Part shown: one piece after another, positions 1 to 7,654 of the stretch
How the letters are laid out: the number at the start of each line of letters is the position of its first letter
How positions within the stretch are numbered: the first letter of the stretch is position 1
Source: Shewanella sp. MR-4
GTDB lineage: Bacteria > Pseudomonadota > Gammaproteobacteria > Enterobacterales > Shewanellaceae
DNA: 64,000 bases
Assembly: GCF_000014685.1 (NCBI RefSeq)
Contig: NC_008321.1
Span: 1,364,001 to 1,428,000, forward strand
Direction: 5' to 3'
Program-made: the position numbers and the translations under genes
Notes under the pieces: model-generated
Told to the model about the DNA's origin: nothing
Databases searched by the model: none
What the model saw: only the letters and a program-made list of their open reading frames with translations

Positions 1-152
1 TGTTGGGCACGCTCCTGCCCAACAATATCATCGAGTGGCGTGAGCTGAGCGGTAGACTGACACTCAGGGTTAAGCTGTTTAAGTTCGGATTTACGATAAA
101 GCTGTTGACTCGTTAACGGGATGGCGGGTGTTGCTGTGGGCACGGTAGGCAT
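1..152 (-). CDS. Lon-like AAA+ protease, N-terminal fragment
   Basis: The reverse strand opens with ATG at 150-152 and stays open to the window edge (about 50 codons). The peptide contains LTPLDDIVGQERA, the lead-in to the ATPase domain of the proteobacterial Lon-family proteases that carry a variant N-terminus (LonB-type). A ribosome-binding site, AAGGATCTCT, precedes the ATG. The Walker motifs and the Ser-Lys protease domain lie outside the window, so the assignment rests on this short N-terminus. An unrelated AAA protein is possible. Confidence 0.7.
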   Translation of the reverse strand, partial: MPTVPTATPAIPLTSQQLYRKSELKQLNPECQSTAQLTPLDDIVGQERAQ

Positions 153-551
153 AGAGATCCTTGTTTTTCATCCTGAATATTTCCATTGTAGACAATAGGA
201 TAATGTTGTTGTCAATGAAAAGGCGCTAAATTGTATTTAAATCAGTGTTGGGATTGATGAATGGTTTTTTGTCAGTTGAAGGGACTAAAAATTTCTTATT
301 TTCATTAGGTTAGATTTGCTAGTTTTTTCGTGGCGATATTTGAAACAAAGTAATCGGCGATTGGGCCAAATATTTATGTATTAGTGAATGACGATGATTG
401 AGTGTCTGCGGTAATATTGTTGAGCGAGCCTGAGTGTTAAAGCGCTTGAGCGACTAATCTAAGCTGGCGGTTAAGGTTGGATTGCAGTGTGTTAAGGCGA
501 GGGCATGCCCTCAATCAAAATGGAATTGTAGGGGCTACAGTTAGCAAGCTT
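153..551. other. intergenic region, divergent promoters expected
   Basis: About 400 bp lie between the divergent Lon-like gene and the GGDEF-EAL gene. It is AT-rich and must hold both promoters, but I see no convincing -35/-10 pair, operator palindrome or small gene. An in-frame TTG at 477 would add 25 residues to the GGDEF-EAL protein; these residues show no family character. Confidence 0.4.
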
Positions 552-3188
552 ATGATTGATATTACAATTTCACCAAAACAGTTGTCGGATTGGGCAAACG
601 ATTTACAGTTGGTTGCCGATATGACTCAGTCACATGCTGTGGTCCTACAGGCCAGTGTGGCGGGTGACTATCGTCTATTAGTTCAGTCGTCTCAATGCCA
701 ATCATCTGATATTGAAGCCCTTATTCGGCATTTTAATCTTAAAGCGCATTTAAACCTGCATCAAAATGCCACTCCTAAAGTCAAAGTCGCCTCTTCTGCT
801 GACACCGCTTATAACCCCTTCAATGAATCACGCACCTTTAGTCACCATCAGGTGGACCTTCCCGAGGATATTCGTCAGGCGTGTGCCTATAAGCGCGCCT
901 TGATCCAAAATATCAGCAGCAATCTCCAATGGTGCGATACTGGGCTTGGCAGTTTGATTTACCTGCCGATCCTCTGGACTTCGGGGGCGCATTTTGGCGT
1001 CTTGTGTGTGTATAACAGCGATCCTTTACATTTAGGGGATAGGGCGCTGCAATTGGCTTCGCTCACGGTCAATAGCCTACAGCTCAATTTGAGCGAGTTG
1101 CTAAAGCAGCATAAATACGCCTTGGAGGCGCAGCGCGGGCAAGTCTATGCGCCCGATGTCATTGACCTACAAACCTTTATCGATAGTTTTGAAGAACATA
1201 TTTGGGTTAAAAATACCGAAGGTGTTTATACCATCTGCAACCATAGTGTTGAGAAAGCCTGGGAGTTGCCACGCAGTGAAATTGTCGGCAAGACGGATGA
1301 AGACCTTTTTGGTAAAGAAATCGCCGAGATTTTTCTCAATGGTGACAGGCTTGCGATTGAAGCGGGGACACCGATTATCGTCGCCGAGTGTTTAGACGGT
1401 GAAAAACAGAATAAACACTTATGGTTAGAAACCCTTAAAATTCCGGCTACTACGGCCGACGGCGCGCTTGCCGGTGTCATAGGCATGACCCGCAATATCT
1501 CCAAGCATAAAGAGGTTGAAGAGCAGCTCACGCTGGCGACTAATGTGTTTAAACATACCCTCGAAGGTGTGGTGATCACTGACAGGCATGGCAATATCAC
1601 CGATGTGAATGGTGCCTTCTATGAAATCACTGGCTACTCGCGGGAAGAGTTGCTCGGCCAAAATCCACGATTATTTAACTCGGGTCGCCACGAGAAAGCC
1701 TTTTTCGATGCCATGTGGAATCACTTACTCGAGACGGGTAAGTGGAATGGCGAAATTTGGAATCGCCGCAAGGATGGCACTATCTTCCCGCAAAATATCA
1801 CCATCAGCACCATTTATGATGAGTTAGGTGATGTGCGCTATTTTGTGGCGGTATTTTCCGATATTTCCGCTCAAAAACAGAGCGAGGCCCAGCTCGCCCA
1901 TTTAGCTTATTTCGATCCTTTGACCCATCTGCCAAATCGCATGAAGCTGATGATGCAGCTTAAACAAGAACTCAGACATGCAAAAAGGCTCAATGCCCAA
2001 CTAGCCACAGTGTTTATTGATGTGGATTTGTTTAAACATATCAACGACAGTTTCGGCCACAGTATTGGTGACGAAATGCTAGTGGAGTTGGCTAAGAGGT
2101 TACGCAGTCAGCTGCAAGAGCAAGATGTGTTGTCGCGAATTGGCGGCGATGAGTTTGTGGCGCTGATCTCGGGCATTCAAAGCCATGAGGATGCCGCCGC
2201 GGCCATTAACCAATTACGCCAAGTGTTTGAACAGCCCTTTGTGGTGAGCACTGGGGATCATCTGCGTCTGACAGCCAGTATGGGAGTGTCCATCTATCCC
2301 GATGATGGCAGTAATGCCGATACCTTACTGCGTAACGCCGATGCCGCCATGTACCGCGCTAAGAGTGAAGGCCGCAATAACTTTGCTTTTTACACTGAGT
2401 CGCTCACTAAGCAATCCTTTGAGCATCTAAAACTGCAGAGTGCGCTTTATGGCGCCCTTGAGCAAAACGCTTTGTATTTGATGTATCAGCCTAAATTGGA
2501 TTTAGTCAGCCGTAAAACTATAGGGGTTGAGGCGCTACTGCGTTGGAATGACCCGATATTGGGACAAATTTCCCCAGGGGTATTTATTCCCGTCGCCGAG
2601 AAAATCGGGCTGATTTACGATATTGGTTTGTGGGTGCTCGAAACCGCTTGCCTTCAAGGTGTGCGTTGGCTTGCCGAGGGGAAACCCTTTGGCCGAATCG
2701 CCGTTAACGTTGCCGGACAACAGCTACAACGTAGCTCCTTTGTTGAGGATGTAAAACGCATCCTGACACAAACAGGATTGCCCGCCACTTGCCTTGAGCT
2801 TGAAGTGACTGAAAGCGTGATGATGCATAATCCCGATGTGGCGATTCGCGACTTAAAGCTGCTAGGGGATCTTGGTATTGAGCTTTCGGTCGATGATTTT
2901 GGTACCGGATACTCCTCCCTTAACTATCTGAAAAAACTGCCGATTCATAAGCTTAAGATTGACCAATCCTTTGTGCGGGATATTCCCTTCGACACCAACA
3001 ATACCGCTATCGCTAAAGCCGTAATTGTTCTAGGGCATGCGCTCAAGTTAGAGATAGTGGCAGAAGGGGTTGAGACTCAAGCACAGGCCGAGTTTTTAAC
3101 CCAAAACCTGTGCGATCAGGCGCAGGGGTATCTCTTCAGCCGTCCGCTATTACCCGCGGATGTTGAGGCGTTTTTAGCGAAAGCCTAA
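552..3188 (+). CDS. PAS-PAS-GGDEF-EAL cyclic-di-GMP protein
   Basis: An 878-residue cytoplasmic signalling protein without membrane segments. In order: a GAF-like N-terminal region (about 20-190), a PAS domain (about 215-315, IDSFEEHIWVKN), a second PAS domain (about 325-445, with NGAFYEITGYSREELLGQN), a GGDEF domain (about 455-615, RIGGDEF intact) and an EAL domain (about 625-875). EAL signature residues are present (VEALLRW, DDFGTGYSSL, LKIDQSF), so both synthesis and hydrolysis of c-di-GMP are possible. The RxxD product-inhibition site upstream of GGDEF is missing (QEQD). Start chosen at ATG 552; an upstream TTG at 477 is less likely. It stands alone, so its input signal is unknown. Confidence 0.9.
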   Translation: MIDITISPKQLSDWANDLQLVADMTQSHAVVLQASVAGDYRLLVQSSQCQSSDIEALIRHFNLKAHLNLHQNATPKVKVASSADTAYNPFNESRTFSHHQVDLPEDIRQACAYKRALIQNISSNLQWCDTGLGSLIYLPILWTSGAHFGVLCVYNSDPLHLGDRALQLASLTVNSLQLNLSELLKQHKYALEAQRGQVYAPDVIDLQTFIDSFEEHIWVKNTEGVYTICNHSVEKAWELPRSEIVGKTDEDLFGKEIAEIFLNGDRLAIEAGTPIIVAECLDGEKQNKHLWLETLKIPATTADGALAGVIGMTRNISKHKEVEEQLTLATNVFKHTLEGVVITDRHGNITDVNGAFYEITGYSREELLGQNPRLFNSGRHEKAFFDAMWNHLLETGKWNGEIWNRRKDGTIFPQNITISTIYDELGDVRYFVAVFSDISAQKQSEAQLAHLAYFDPLTHLPNRMKLMMQLKQELRHAKRLNAQLATVFIDVDLFKHINDSFGHSIGDEMLVELAKRLRSQLQEQDVLSRIGGDEFVALISGIQSHEDAAAAINQLRQVFEQPFVVSTGDHLRLTASMGVSIYPDDGSNADTLLRNADAAMYRAKSEGRNNFAFYTESLTKQSFEHLKLQSALYGALEQNALYLMYQPKLDLVSRKTIGVEALLRWNDPILGQISPGVFIPVAEKIGLIYDIGLWVLETACLQGVRWLAEGKPFGRIAVNVAGQQLQRSSFVEDVKRILTQTGLPATCLELEVTESVMMHNPDVAIRDLKLLGDLGIELSVDDFGTGYSSLNYLKKLPIHKLKIDQSFVRDIPFDTNNTAIAKAVIVLGHALKLEIVAEGVETQAQAEFLTQNLCDQAQGYLFSRPLLPADVEAFLAKA

Positions 3189-3210
3189 GCGCGTCTAGTG
3201 AAAGCCTAAG

Positions 3211-3243
3211 CGTGCCTATCGATCATCAGGCTGATTAGGCACG
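3211..3243 (+). terminator. hairpin after GGDEF-EAL gene
   Basis: Arms CGTGCCTA and TAGGCACG match exactly, with a further inner ATCA/TGAT pairing. No T-run follows, so intrinsic termination is uncertain. Confidence 0.35.
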
Positions 3244-3337
3244 ATTAACGCCGTGAGCAACTGACAGATGCAATGCAACTGGTCGCTCTAGCGGCTGTCT
3301 GTTAACATGGCGCCATTATTGTTTTTGGTGATCTTCC

Positions 3338-4567
3338 ATGTCTTTTAGCGCGCTTTCCCTACATTCTCAGTTAGTGAATACCTTAGCCGAACTTGGCTAT
3401 CAGCAGCCCACGCCTATCCAAATTGAAGCCATTCCCGCTATTTTGGCAAAACAGGATGTGATGGCGGGTGCACAAACGGGAACAGGGAAAACCGCAGCCT
3501 TTGCTCTCCCGGTTTTGCAGCAATTACTCCTCGATAACCAAAGCCAAGATGCACCTAAGGATATTCGAGCCCTAGTGCTAGTGCCGACTCGTGAGTTAGC
3601 GGTGCAAGTGCAGCAGAGTTTTGGGAAATATGCCAAAGGCACTGACATTCGTATCGGGATTGCCTACGGCGGCGTGAGTATCGAGGCTCAGCAAGCCGAA
3701 TTTAAGGCCGGCATCGATGTGCTTATCGCGACGCCTGGGCGCCTGCTCGATCATCTGCGTCAAGGTGCGCTTAACCTTAAGCATTTGAGTGTGCTGGTAT
3801 TTGATGAAGCCGACCGTATGCTCGATATGGGATTTATGGATGAAATCAAAGCGGTGCTCAAGCAAGTGCCGGCGCAGCGACAGACACTGCTGTTCTCGGC
3901 TACCTTAGATGATTCGATTTTCGGTTTCAGTAAAAACCTTTTGCGTGAGCCTAAGCTTATCGAAGTCGCGAAACGCAATACCACGGCCGCACAGGTGGAG
4001 CAGCGGGTTTATGCCATCGACAGTGATCGTAAAACCGAGTTTGTCAGCCATTTAGTACGCAGTAAAAATTGGCAGCAAGTGCTGATCTTTAGCCGCACAA
4101 AGCAGGGTGTCGATAAGCTGACTACTCAGCTTAATCAACTCGGGGTGGCAACGCAGGCATTTCACGGTGACTTATCCCAAGGCGCAAGGGAGAAGGTTTT
4201 AAAGGATTTTAAACAAGGACTAGTGCAGGTTTTAGTCGCGACCGATGTTGCCGCTCGTGGCCTCGATATTGCCGACTTACAGTATGTGATTAACTTCGAA
4301 CTGCCCTTTATTGCCGAAGATTATATCCATCGTATCGGTCGCACTGGGCGTGCGGGTAGCACTGGTTTGGCGATTACGCTCTTTAGCCAAGAGGATGCAC
4401 TGCTGCTTGAAGAGGTTGAAGCATTGCTCGATAAACGCCTGCCGCAGCAATGGTATCCCGGCTTTGAACCTGATTTTAATAAGATGGAACCCGAGCCAAG
4501 ACGCAATAGTAAAGCGGCTCAAAAACAGCGAGCTAAGAAGCGCGCCTTAGGTGGCAAGAAACGCTAG
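3338..4567 (+). CDS. rhlE: DEAD-box ATP-dependent RNA helicase, RhlE-like
   Basis: A 409-residue DEAD-box RNA helicase acting in RNA remodelling or ribosome maturation. The Q motif region (GYQQPTPIQ) near residues 18-27, Walker A AQTGTGKT (about 44-51), PTREL, DEAD (VFDEADRMLDMGF), SAT, and the C-terminal ARGLDI and HRIGRTGRAG motifs are all present. The start MSFSALSL and overall order match E. coli RhlE closely; the basic tail (KAAQKQRAKKRALGGKKR) is typical of the group and probably binds RNA. RhlB and SrmB are close relatives but fit less well. It is monocistronic, closed by a strong terminator. Confidence 0.88.
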   Translation: MSFSALSLHSQLVNTLAELGYQQPTPIQIEAIPAILAKQDVMAGAQTGTGKTAAFALPVLQQLLLDNQSQDAPKDIRALVLVPTRELAVQVQQSFGKYAKGTDIRIGIAYGGVSIEAQQAEFKAGIDVLIATPGRLLDHLRQGALNLKHLSVLVFDEADRMLDMGFMDEIKAVLKQVPAQRQTLLFSATLDDSIFGFSKNLLREPKLIEVAKRNTTAAQVEQRVYAIDSDRKTEFVSHLVRSKNWQQVLIFSRTKQGVDKLTTQLNQLGVATQAFHGDLSQGAREKVLKDFKQGLVQVLVATDVAARGLDIADLQYVINFELPFIAEDYIHRIGRTGRAGSTGLAITLFSQEDALLLEEVEALLDKRLPQQWYPGFEPDFNKMEPEPRRNSKAAQKQRAKKRALGGKKR

Positions 4568-4634
4568 TTTGCCTATCGGGTATGGCTTAGCTTGTGGGTT
4601 GAAAGCGTTATCAAAAGTCCTGATTTAGATACTT

Positions 4635-4668
4635 ATCCGCCCCAGAGATGGGGCGGATTTTTGTTTTT
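4635..4668 (+). terminator. rho-independent terminator of rhlE
   Basis: Nine-base arms ATCCGCCCC / GGGGCGGAT with a six-base loop, followed by TTTTGTTTTT. Confidence 0.92.
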
Positions 4669-4830
4669 CAACAGTTGACGACTCCGCCGTTATTTTGCGC
4701 GGCAGTTTACTTATCTTTCACCGTTCTCACACTGCCGATGGTATTTGGGGTTGCATCTCACTCATTGTGTGTCTAGTGACTTGCTTATCAAGGTCTTGTT
4801 TTTCAGGTTCTTAGCACAAAATATTAAGCA

Positions 4831-5340
4831 TTAACTAAAATAGACTTCAGCTTGATTATTGCGTTGCCGCTCTTCATTTTTTTCAGTCGCTTCTTTAATT
4901 AGCTCAGCTTTTTGGGCTTCGAGTAGCGCTATCTGCTTGGCCTTTTCTTCTTCGGATAAGCTGTCATTGGCGGCAATTTTCGCCATTTCTTCTTCTAGCT
5001 GCTTCAGTTTTTCCCTGTCGACTCCGGTGCGTTTGTCGAGGATTGCCTGCATGGCCTCCGCTAATCTGTCTTCGGATTTTGCGCTCTCTTGAGAACCGGC
5101 AATATTTTGCACATTGCTGGTGTAATGTTGTTTGGCGTTTGGCGCAAGCTGGCTATAGGTATCACTGGTTTCAGCGCTTCGAGTCACACCGCCCGATAGG
5201 GTGACAGTATCTTGCGGAGCTGTCATTTGAGGGCTCGAACTTTCCGCGGTGCTTGGTACGCCCTGCGTTTGTTGAGTCTGAGCCGATTTTAGCTGGCTTA
5301 GTGCAATGGCTGCATAGCTATTGGGATTGATGACCGTCAT
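4831..5340 (-). CDS. hypothetical coiled-coil protein
   Basis: A 169-residue protein that I cannot assign. Residues 1-60 are Ser/Thr/Gln-rich and carry DTVTLSGG, resembling short motifs in flagellar and other surface-associated proteins, but this is no proof of relation. Residues about 90-160 are strongly charged and predicted helical (DREKLKQLEEEMAKIA, EEEKAKQIALLEAQKAELI), probably a coiled coil. No signal peptide, membrane segment or cysteine is seen. Start ATG at 5340 has a GAGGGAGAATAAGGAA stretch just upstream, a strong ribosome-binding site. It is a single gene, convergent with rhlE. Confidence 0.72.
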   Translation of the reverse strand: MTVINPNSYAAIALSQLKSAQTQQTQGVPSTAESSSPQMTAPQDTVTLSGGVTRSAETSDTYSQLAPNAKQHYTSNVQNIAGSQESAKSEDRLAEAMQAILDKRTGVDREKLKQLEEEMAKIAANDSLSEEEKAKQIALLEAQKAELIKEATEKNEERQRNNQAEVYFS

Positions 5341-5470
5341 TTCCTTATTCTCCCTCGTCGATGTTTACTTCCTGATGCCGCGCCAATGGGGCGAATAAAC
5401 TAAGCAATATCAGGGCCAAGCCCTAGCGACTTTCGTTGGATTTTTAGCGTCAGAAAAATTTTATAAAAAT

Positions 5471-5497
5471 TTGTACAAAAACTTGATCCTTGTACAA
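5471..5497. promoter_or_regulatory. paired TTGTACAA palindromes, possible LitR/CarH-type operator
   Basis: Two exact copies of the 8-bp palindrome TTGTACAA lie at 5471-5478 and 5490-5497, centres 19 bp apart. MerR regulators of the LitR/CarH group are known to bind TGTACA-containing repeats, and a MerR gene of this kind is the second gene downstream. The second copy lies immediately 3' of the -35-like TGATCC, where bound repressor would block RNA polymerase. Binding is inferred. Confidence 0.55.
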
Positions 5498-5509
5498 GAA
5501 TGGTCCGTA
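5484..5509 (+). promoter_or_regulatory. ECF sigma-E/ChrR-type promoter
   Basis: TGATCC at 5484-5489 and CGTA at 5506-5509 are separated by exactly 16 bp. This fits the promoter class recognised by the RpoE-ChrR ECF sigma factors that respond to singlet oxygen, as known from Rhodobacter and relatives. The downstream genes (photolyase, CFA-type methyltransferase, DUF1365, amine oxidase, SDR) are those expected in that regulon. No sigma/anti-sigma pair lies in this window. Confidence 0.6.
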
Positions 5510-5541
5510 ATATTATTCAAAGTGATACAAGGAATAGCATT

Positions 5542-6495
5542 ATGTACAAGTTTAATCCGCAGCGAATTCAAATTGGGATCAGTGCCTGCCTACTAGGGGA
5601 GAAGGTGCGTTTTGACGGTGGGCATAAAAATTCTTCCTATTGTAATCAAGAGATTGCCCCTTTTTTTGATTATGTTCCCTTGTGTCCAGAAATGGCGATT
5701 GGCCTAGGTGCACCGCGAAAAAGCATTCGATTAGTGCGCGATGGTGAGCAGATCCGAGTGCAGAGTGGTGATGGCAGCTTAGATGTCACCGACAAACTCA
5801 ATCGCTTTAGCGAGCAAAAGGTTGAGGAATTAGGCTTTTTAGGCGGTTACTTACTCTGCGCCAAATCGCCAACCTGCGGTATGAAACGGGTGACTGAGTA
5901 CAAAATCGGTACCAATAATGGCACTAAATCAGGCATTGGAGTGTTTGCCCGTAAATTAATGGAACGCTACCCCTATCTCCCCGTCGAGGAAGAAGGTCGC
6001 CTGCACGATATGGTGCTGCGGGAAAACTTTTTTACCCGAGTCTATGCCTATCACGACTGGCATAAGATGTGTCATGAGGGCCTAACCAAGCACAAGTTAG
6101 TCAAGTTTCACTCCCGCTATAAGTACCTATTGATGGCCCATAGCCCTAAATGGTACCGCGAGCTAGGGCCGATTGTGGCCAATATTGAAGACTTAGATCA
6201 AACCGCCGAGCGCTATTTTGCGGGCTTTATGACCGCCTTAAAAATCAATGCGACCCGTCGAAACCATACCAGCACCTTACAACATATTCAGGGCTATTTT
6301 AAAAAGCATTTGAATAAGGAACAGAAGTTAGAACTGTCTGAAATGATTATGAAATATCGCCAAGGGCTTCTCCCTTTGCTGGTGCCTATCACTTTGATTA
6401 ACCACTATTTGCGCCAATTTCCCACCCCCTATATTGAGGATCAAGTGTACTTAAATCCCCATCCTGAGGAATTAAAGCTGCGCTATGCCTATTAA
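5542..6495 (+). CDS. DUF523-DUF1722 protein (YbgA-type fusion)
   Basis: A 317-residue cytoplasmic protein. DUF523 spans about residues 5-150 (IGISACLLGEKVRFDGGHK, CPEMAIGLGAPR, cysteines in LCAKSPTCGMK) and DUF1722 about 175-300 (AYHDWHKMCHEG, KFHSRYKYLLMAHS). The biochemical role is not established; the conserved cysteines suggest metal or cluster binding, which is an inference. Genes of this family are often beside photolyase genes, as here. Start chosen at ATG 5542 with AAGGA nine bases upstream; the earlier ATG at 5500 lies inside the promoter core. First gene of the proposed light operon. Confidence 0.85.
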   Translation: MYKFNPQRIQIGISACLLGEKVRFDGGHKNSSYCNQEIAPFFDYVPLCPEMAIGLGAPRKSIRLVRDGEQIRVQSGDGSLDVTDKLNRFSEQKVEELGFLGGYLLCAKSPTCGMKRVTEYKIGTNNGTKSGIGVFARKLMERYPYLPVEEEGRLHDMVLRENFFTRVYAYHDWHKMCHEGLTKHKLVKFHSRYKYLLMAHSPKWYRELGPIVANIEDLDQTAERYFAGFMTALKINATRRNHTSTLQHIQGYFKKHLNKEQKLELSEMIMKYRQGLLPLLVPITLINHYLRQFPTPYIEDQVYLNPHPEELKLRYAY

Positions 6496-6568
6496 TACAG
6501 GTAGCTGGCGAAAATACGCACTTGAACGATTAGATAATGCATTAAGATTAACGAGTTAAGTGATTGAC

Positions 6569-7654
6569 ATGAAACAACATGATTCAAAGATTGAGGCCGA
6601 AAACCTCGAGAGTCGCGAGCTGCTCCCGATAGGGGAAGTGTCGCTACTCACAGGGGTTAACGCGGTAACACTAAGAGCATGGCAACGGCGCTTTGGGCTG
6701 GTGATCCCTGCACGTACGCCTAAGGGCCATAGGTTATACACACCTGAAAATATTCAACAAATCCATGAGATCAATGCATGGTTAGCCAAGGGGGTCGCCA
6801 TCAGTAAGGTCAAACCGTTACTGATGAGTTCAGCTCGTGCGACCGAGGATGACCATACTACACTGCAAGAGGGGGATTTGTGGCAGGAGCAGATCACAGC
6901 TTTAAATAGTGCGCTGTTTGAACTGGATCAATCAAAGCTGCACCAAATCCTTGATGAAGCCCTTGGCTTATATCCCTTTCAATTAGTGAAACAAAAATTG
7001 TTGCTGGCTTGGATGGCGCAGTTACCTGCTTTGCTTGAGCCTCGTTTAGATGCCGAGCTGTTGCTTGCATGGCTAGAAAGTGAGTTAGCCAGTCGCATCG
7101 GAGGGCGCGCCAGTTTTGCCGGGCAGGCCAGTTTGGCGCAAATCGGTGTCGTGTGTTTGCCATCTATCCAAGGGCAAAAAACGGCAGAGCTGCACGCGGG
7201 TCATTCGAACATGATTCACTCGAGCGCAAGCAACTCAAGCACAAGCAACTCAAGCATAAGCAACTTGAGTATGACTAATCGCTTGTATAGTCTGGTTTTA
7301 CGCTTAGAGCTTGCCGAGTTAAGAGTGTCAGTCATTCATCTTGGCGTACTCGACACCACAAGTCTTGGGCTTATCAATAATCGACTCAAGGTAGATGCAC
7401 TCTTGCTAGTGCCTGAGGCGAATCATCCACCATCGAAAATCTTCGAGCTGCAAAGCTTGCTCGAGCAAATGCCACTTTCCTGTTATCTCATCGGCCCCTT
7501 TGCACTGACTCTCACGGCCTTATCAGCGTTTATGGCGCCAGACTTGGCTGAATGGGTTAGCCAAGTTTCGGCGGCAAAAGAGCAACAGAAGAAACAGCTA
7601 CGTAAGAACAAAAACGCGGCCGAAGCGGAGCAAGGAGGGCAAGCCGATGAGTGA
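6569..7654 (+). CDS. MerR-family regulator, LitR-like
   Basis: A 361-residue DNA-binding regulator. The MerR winged helix is at about residues 15-80 (LPIGEVSLLTGVNAVTLRAW, RTPKGHRLYTPENI). The rest has the layout of the LitR/CarH sensory half: a helical domain (about 95-180) and a Rossmann-like domain (about 235-335, ending LIGPFALTLTAL). The DxHxxG cobalamin-binding motif of CarH is absent, which suggests a class that does not bind B12 and may rely on a partner photoreceptor. A Ser/Asn tandem repeat separates the two halves. A GTG at 6560 is an alternative start. It overlaps the photolyase gene by 8 bp, so the two are co-expressed. Confidence 0.82.
   Translation: MKQHDSKIEAENLESRELLPIGEVSLLTGVNAVTLRAWQRRFGLVIPARTPKGHRLYTPENIQQIHEINAWLAKGVAISKVKPLLMSSARATEDDHTTLQEGDLWQEQITALNSALFELDQSKLHQILDEALGLYPFQLVKQKLLLAWMAQLPALLEPRLDAELLLAWLESELASRIGGRASFAGQASLAQIGVVCLPSIQGQKTAELHAGHSNMIHSSASNSSTSNSSISNLSMTNRLYSLVLRLELAELRVSVIHLGVLDTTSLGLINNRLKVDALLLVPEANHPPSKIFELQSLLEQMPLSCYLIGPFALTLTALSAFMAPDLAEWVSQVSAAKEQQKKQLRKNKNAAEAEQGGQADE
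7223..7282 (+). repeat. 15-bp tandem repeat inside the MerR gene
   Basis: Three good copies and one decayed copy of a 15-bp unit (AGCACAAGCAACTCA), in frame, give SASNS-STSNS-SISNL-SMTNR. The length is a multiple of three, so copy-number change would keep the frame and only alter the linker. Confidence 0.8.

Noticed and set aside
5500..5541. Upstream ATG start for the DUF523-DUF1722 protein
   Set aside because: It overlaps the -10-like CGTA element; ATG 5542 has AAGGA at the right distance.
7223..7282. CRISPR-like repeat
   Set aside because: The units are directly adjacent without spacers and are in frame inside a gene.
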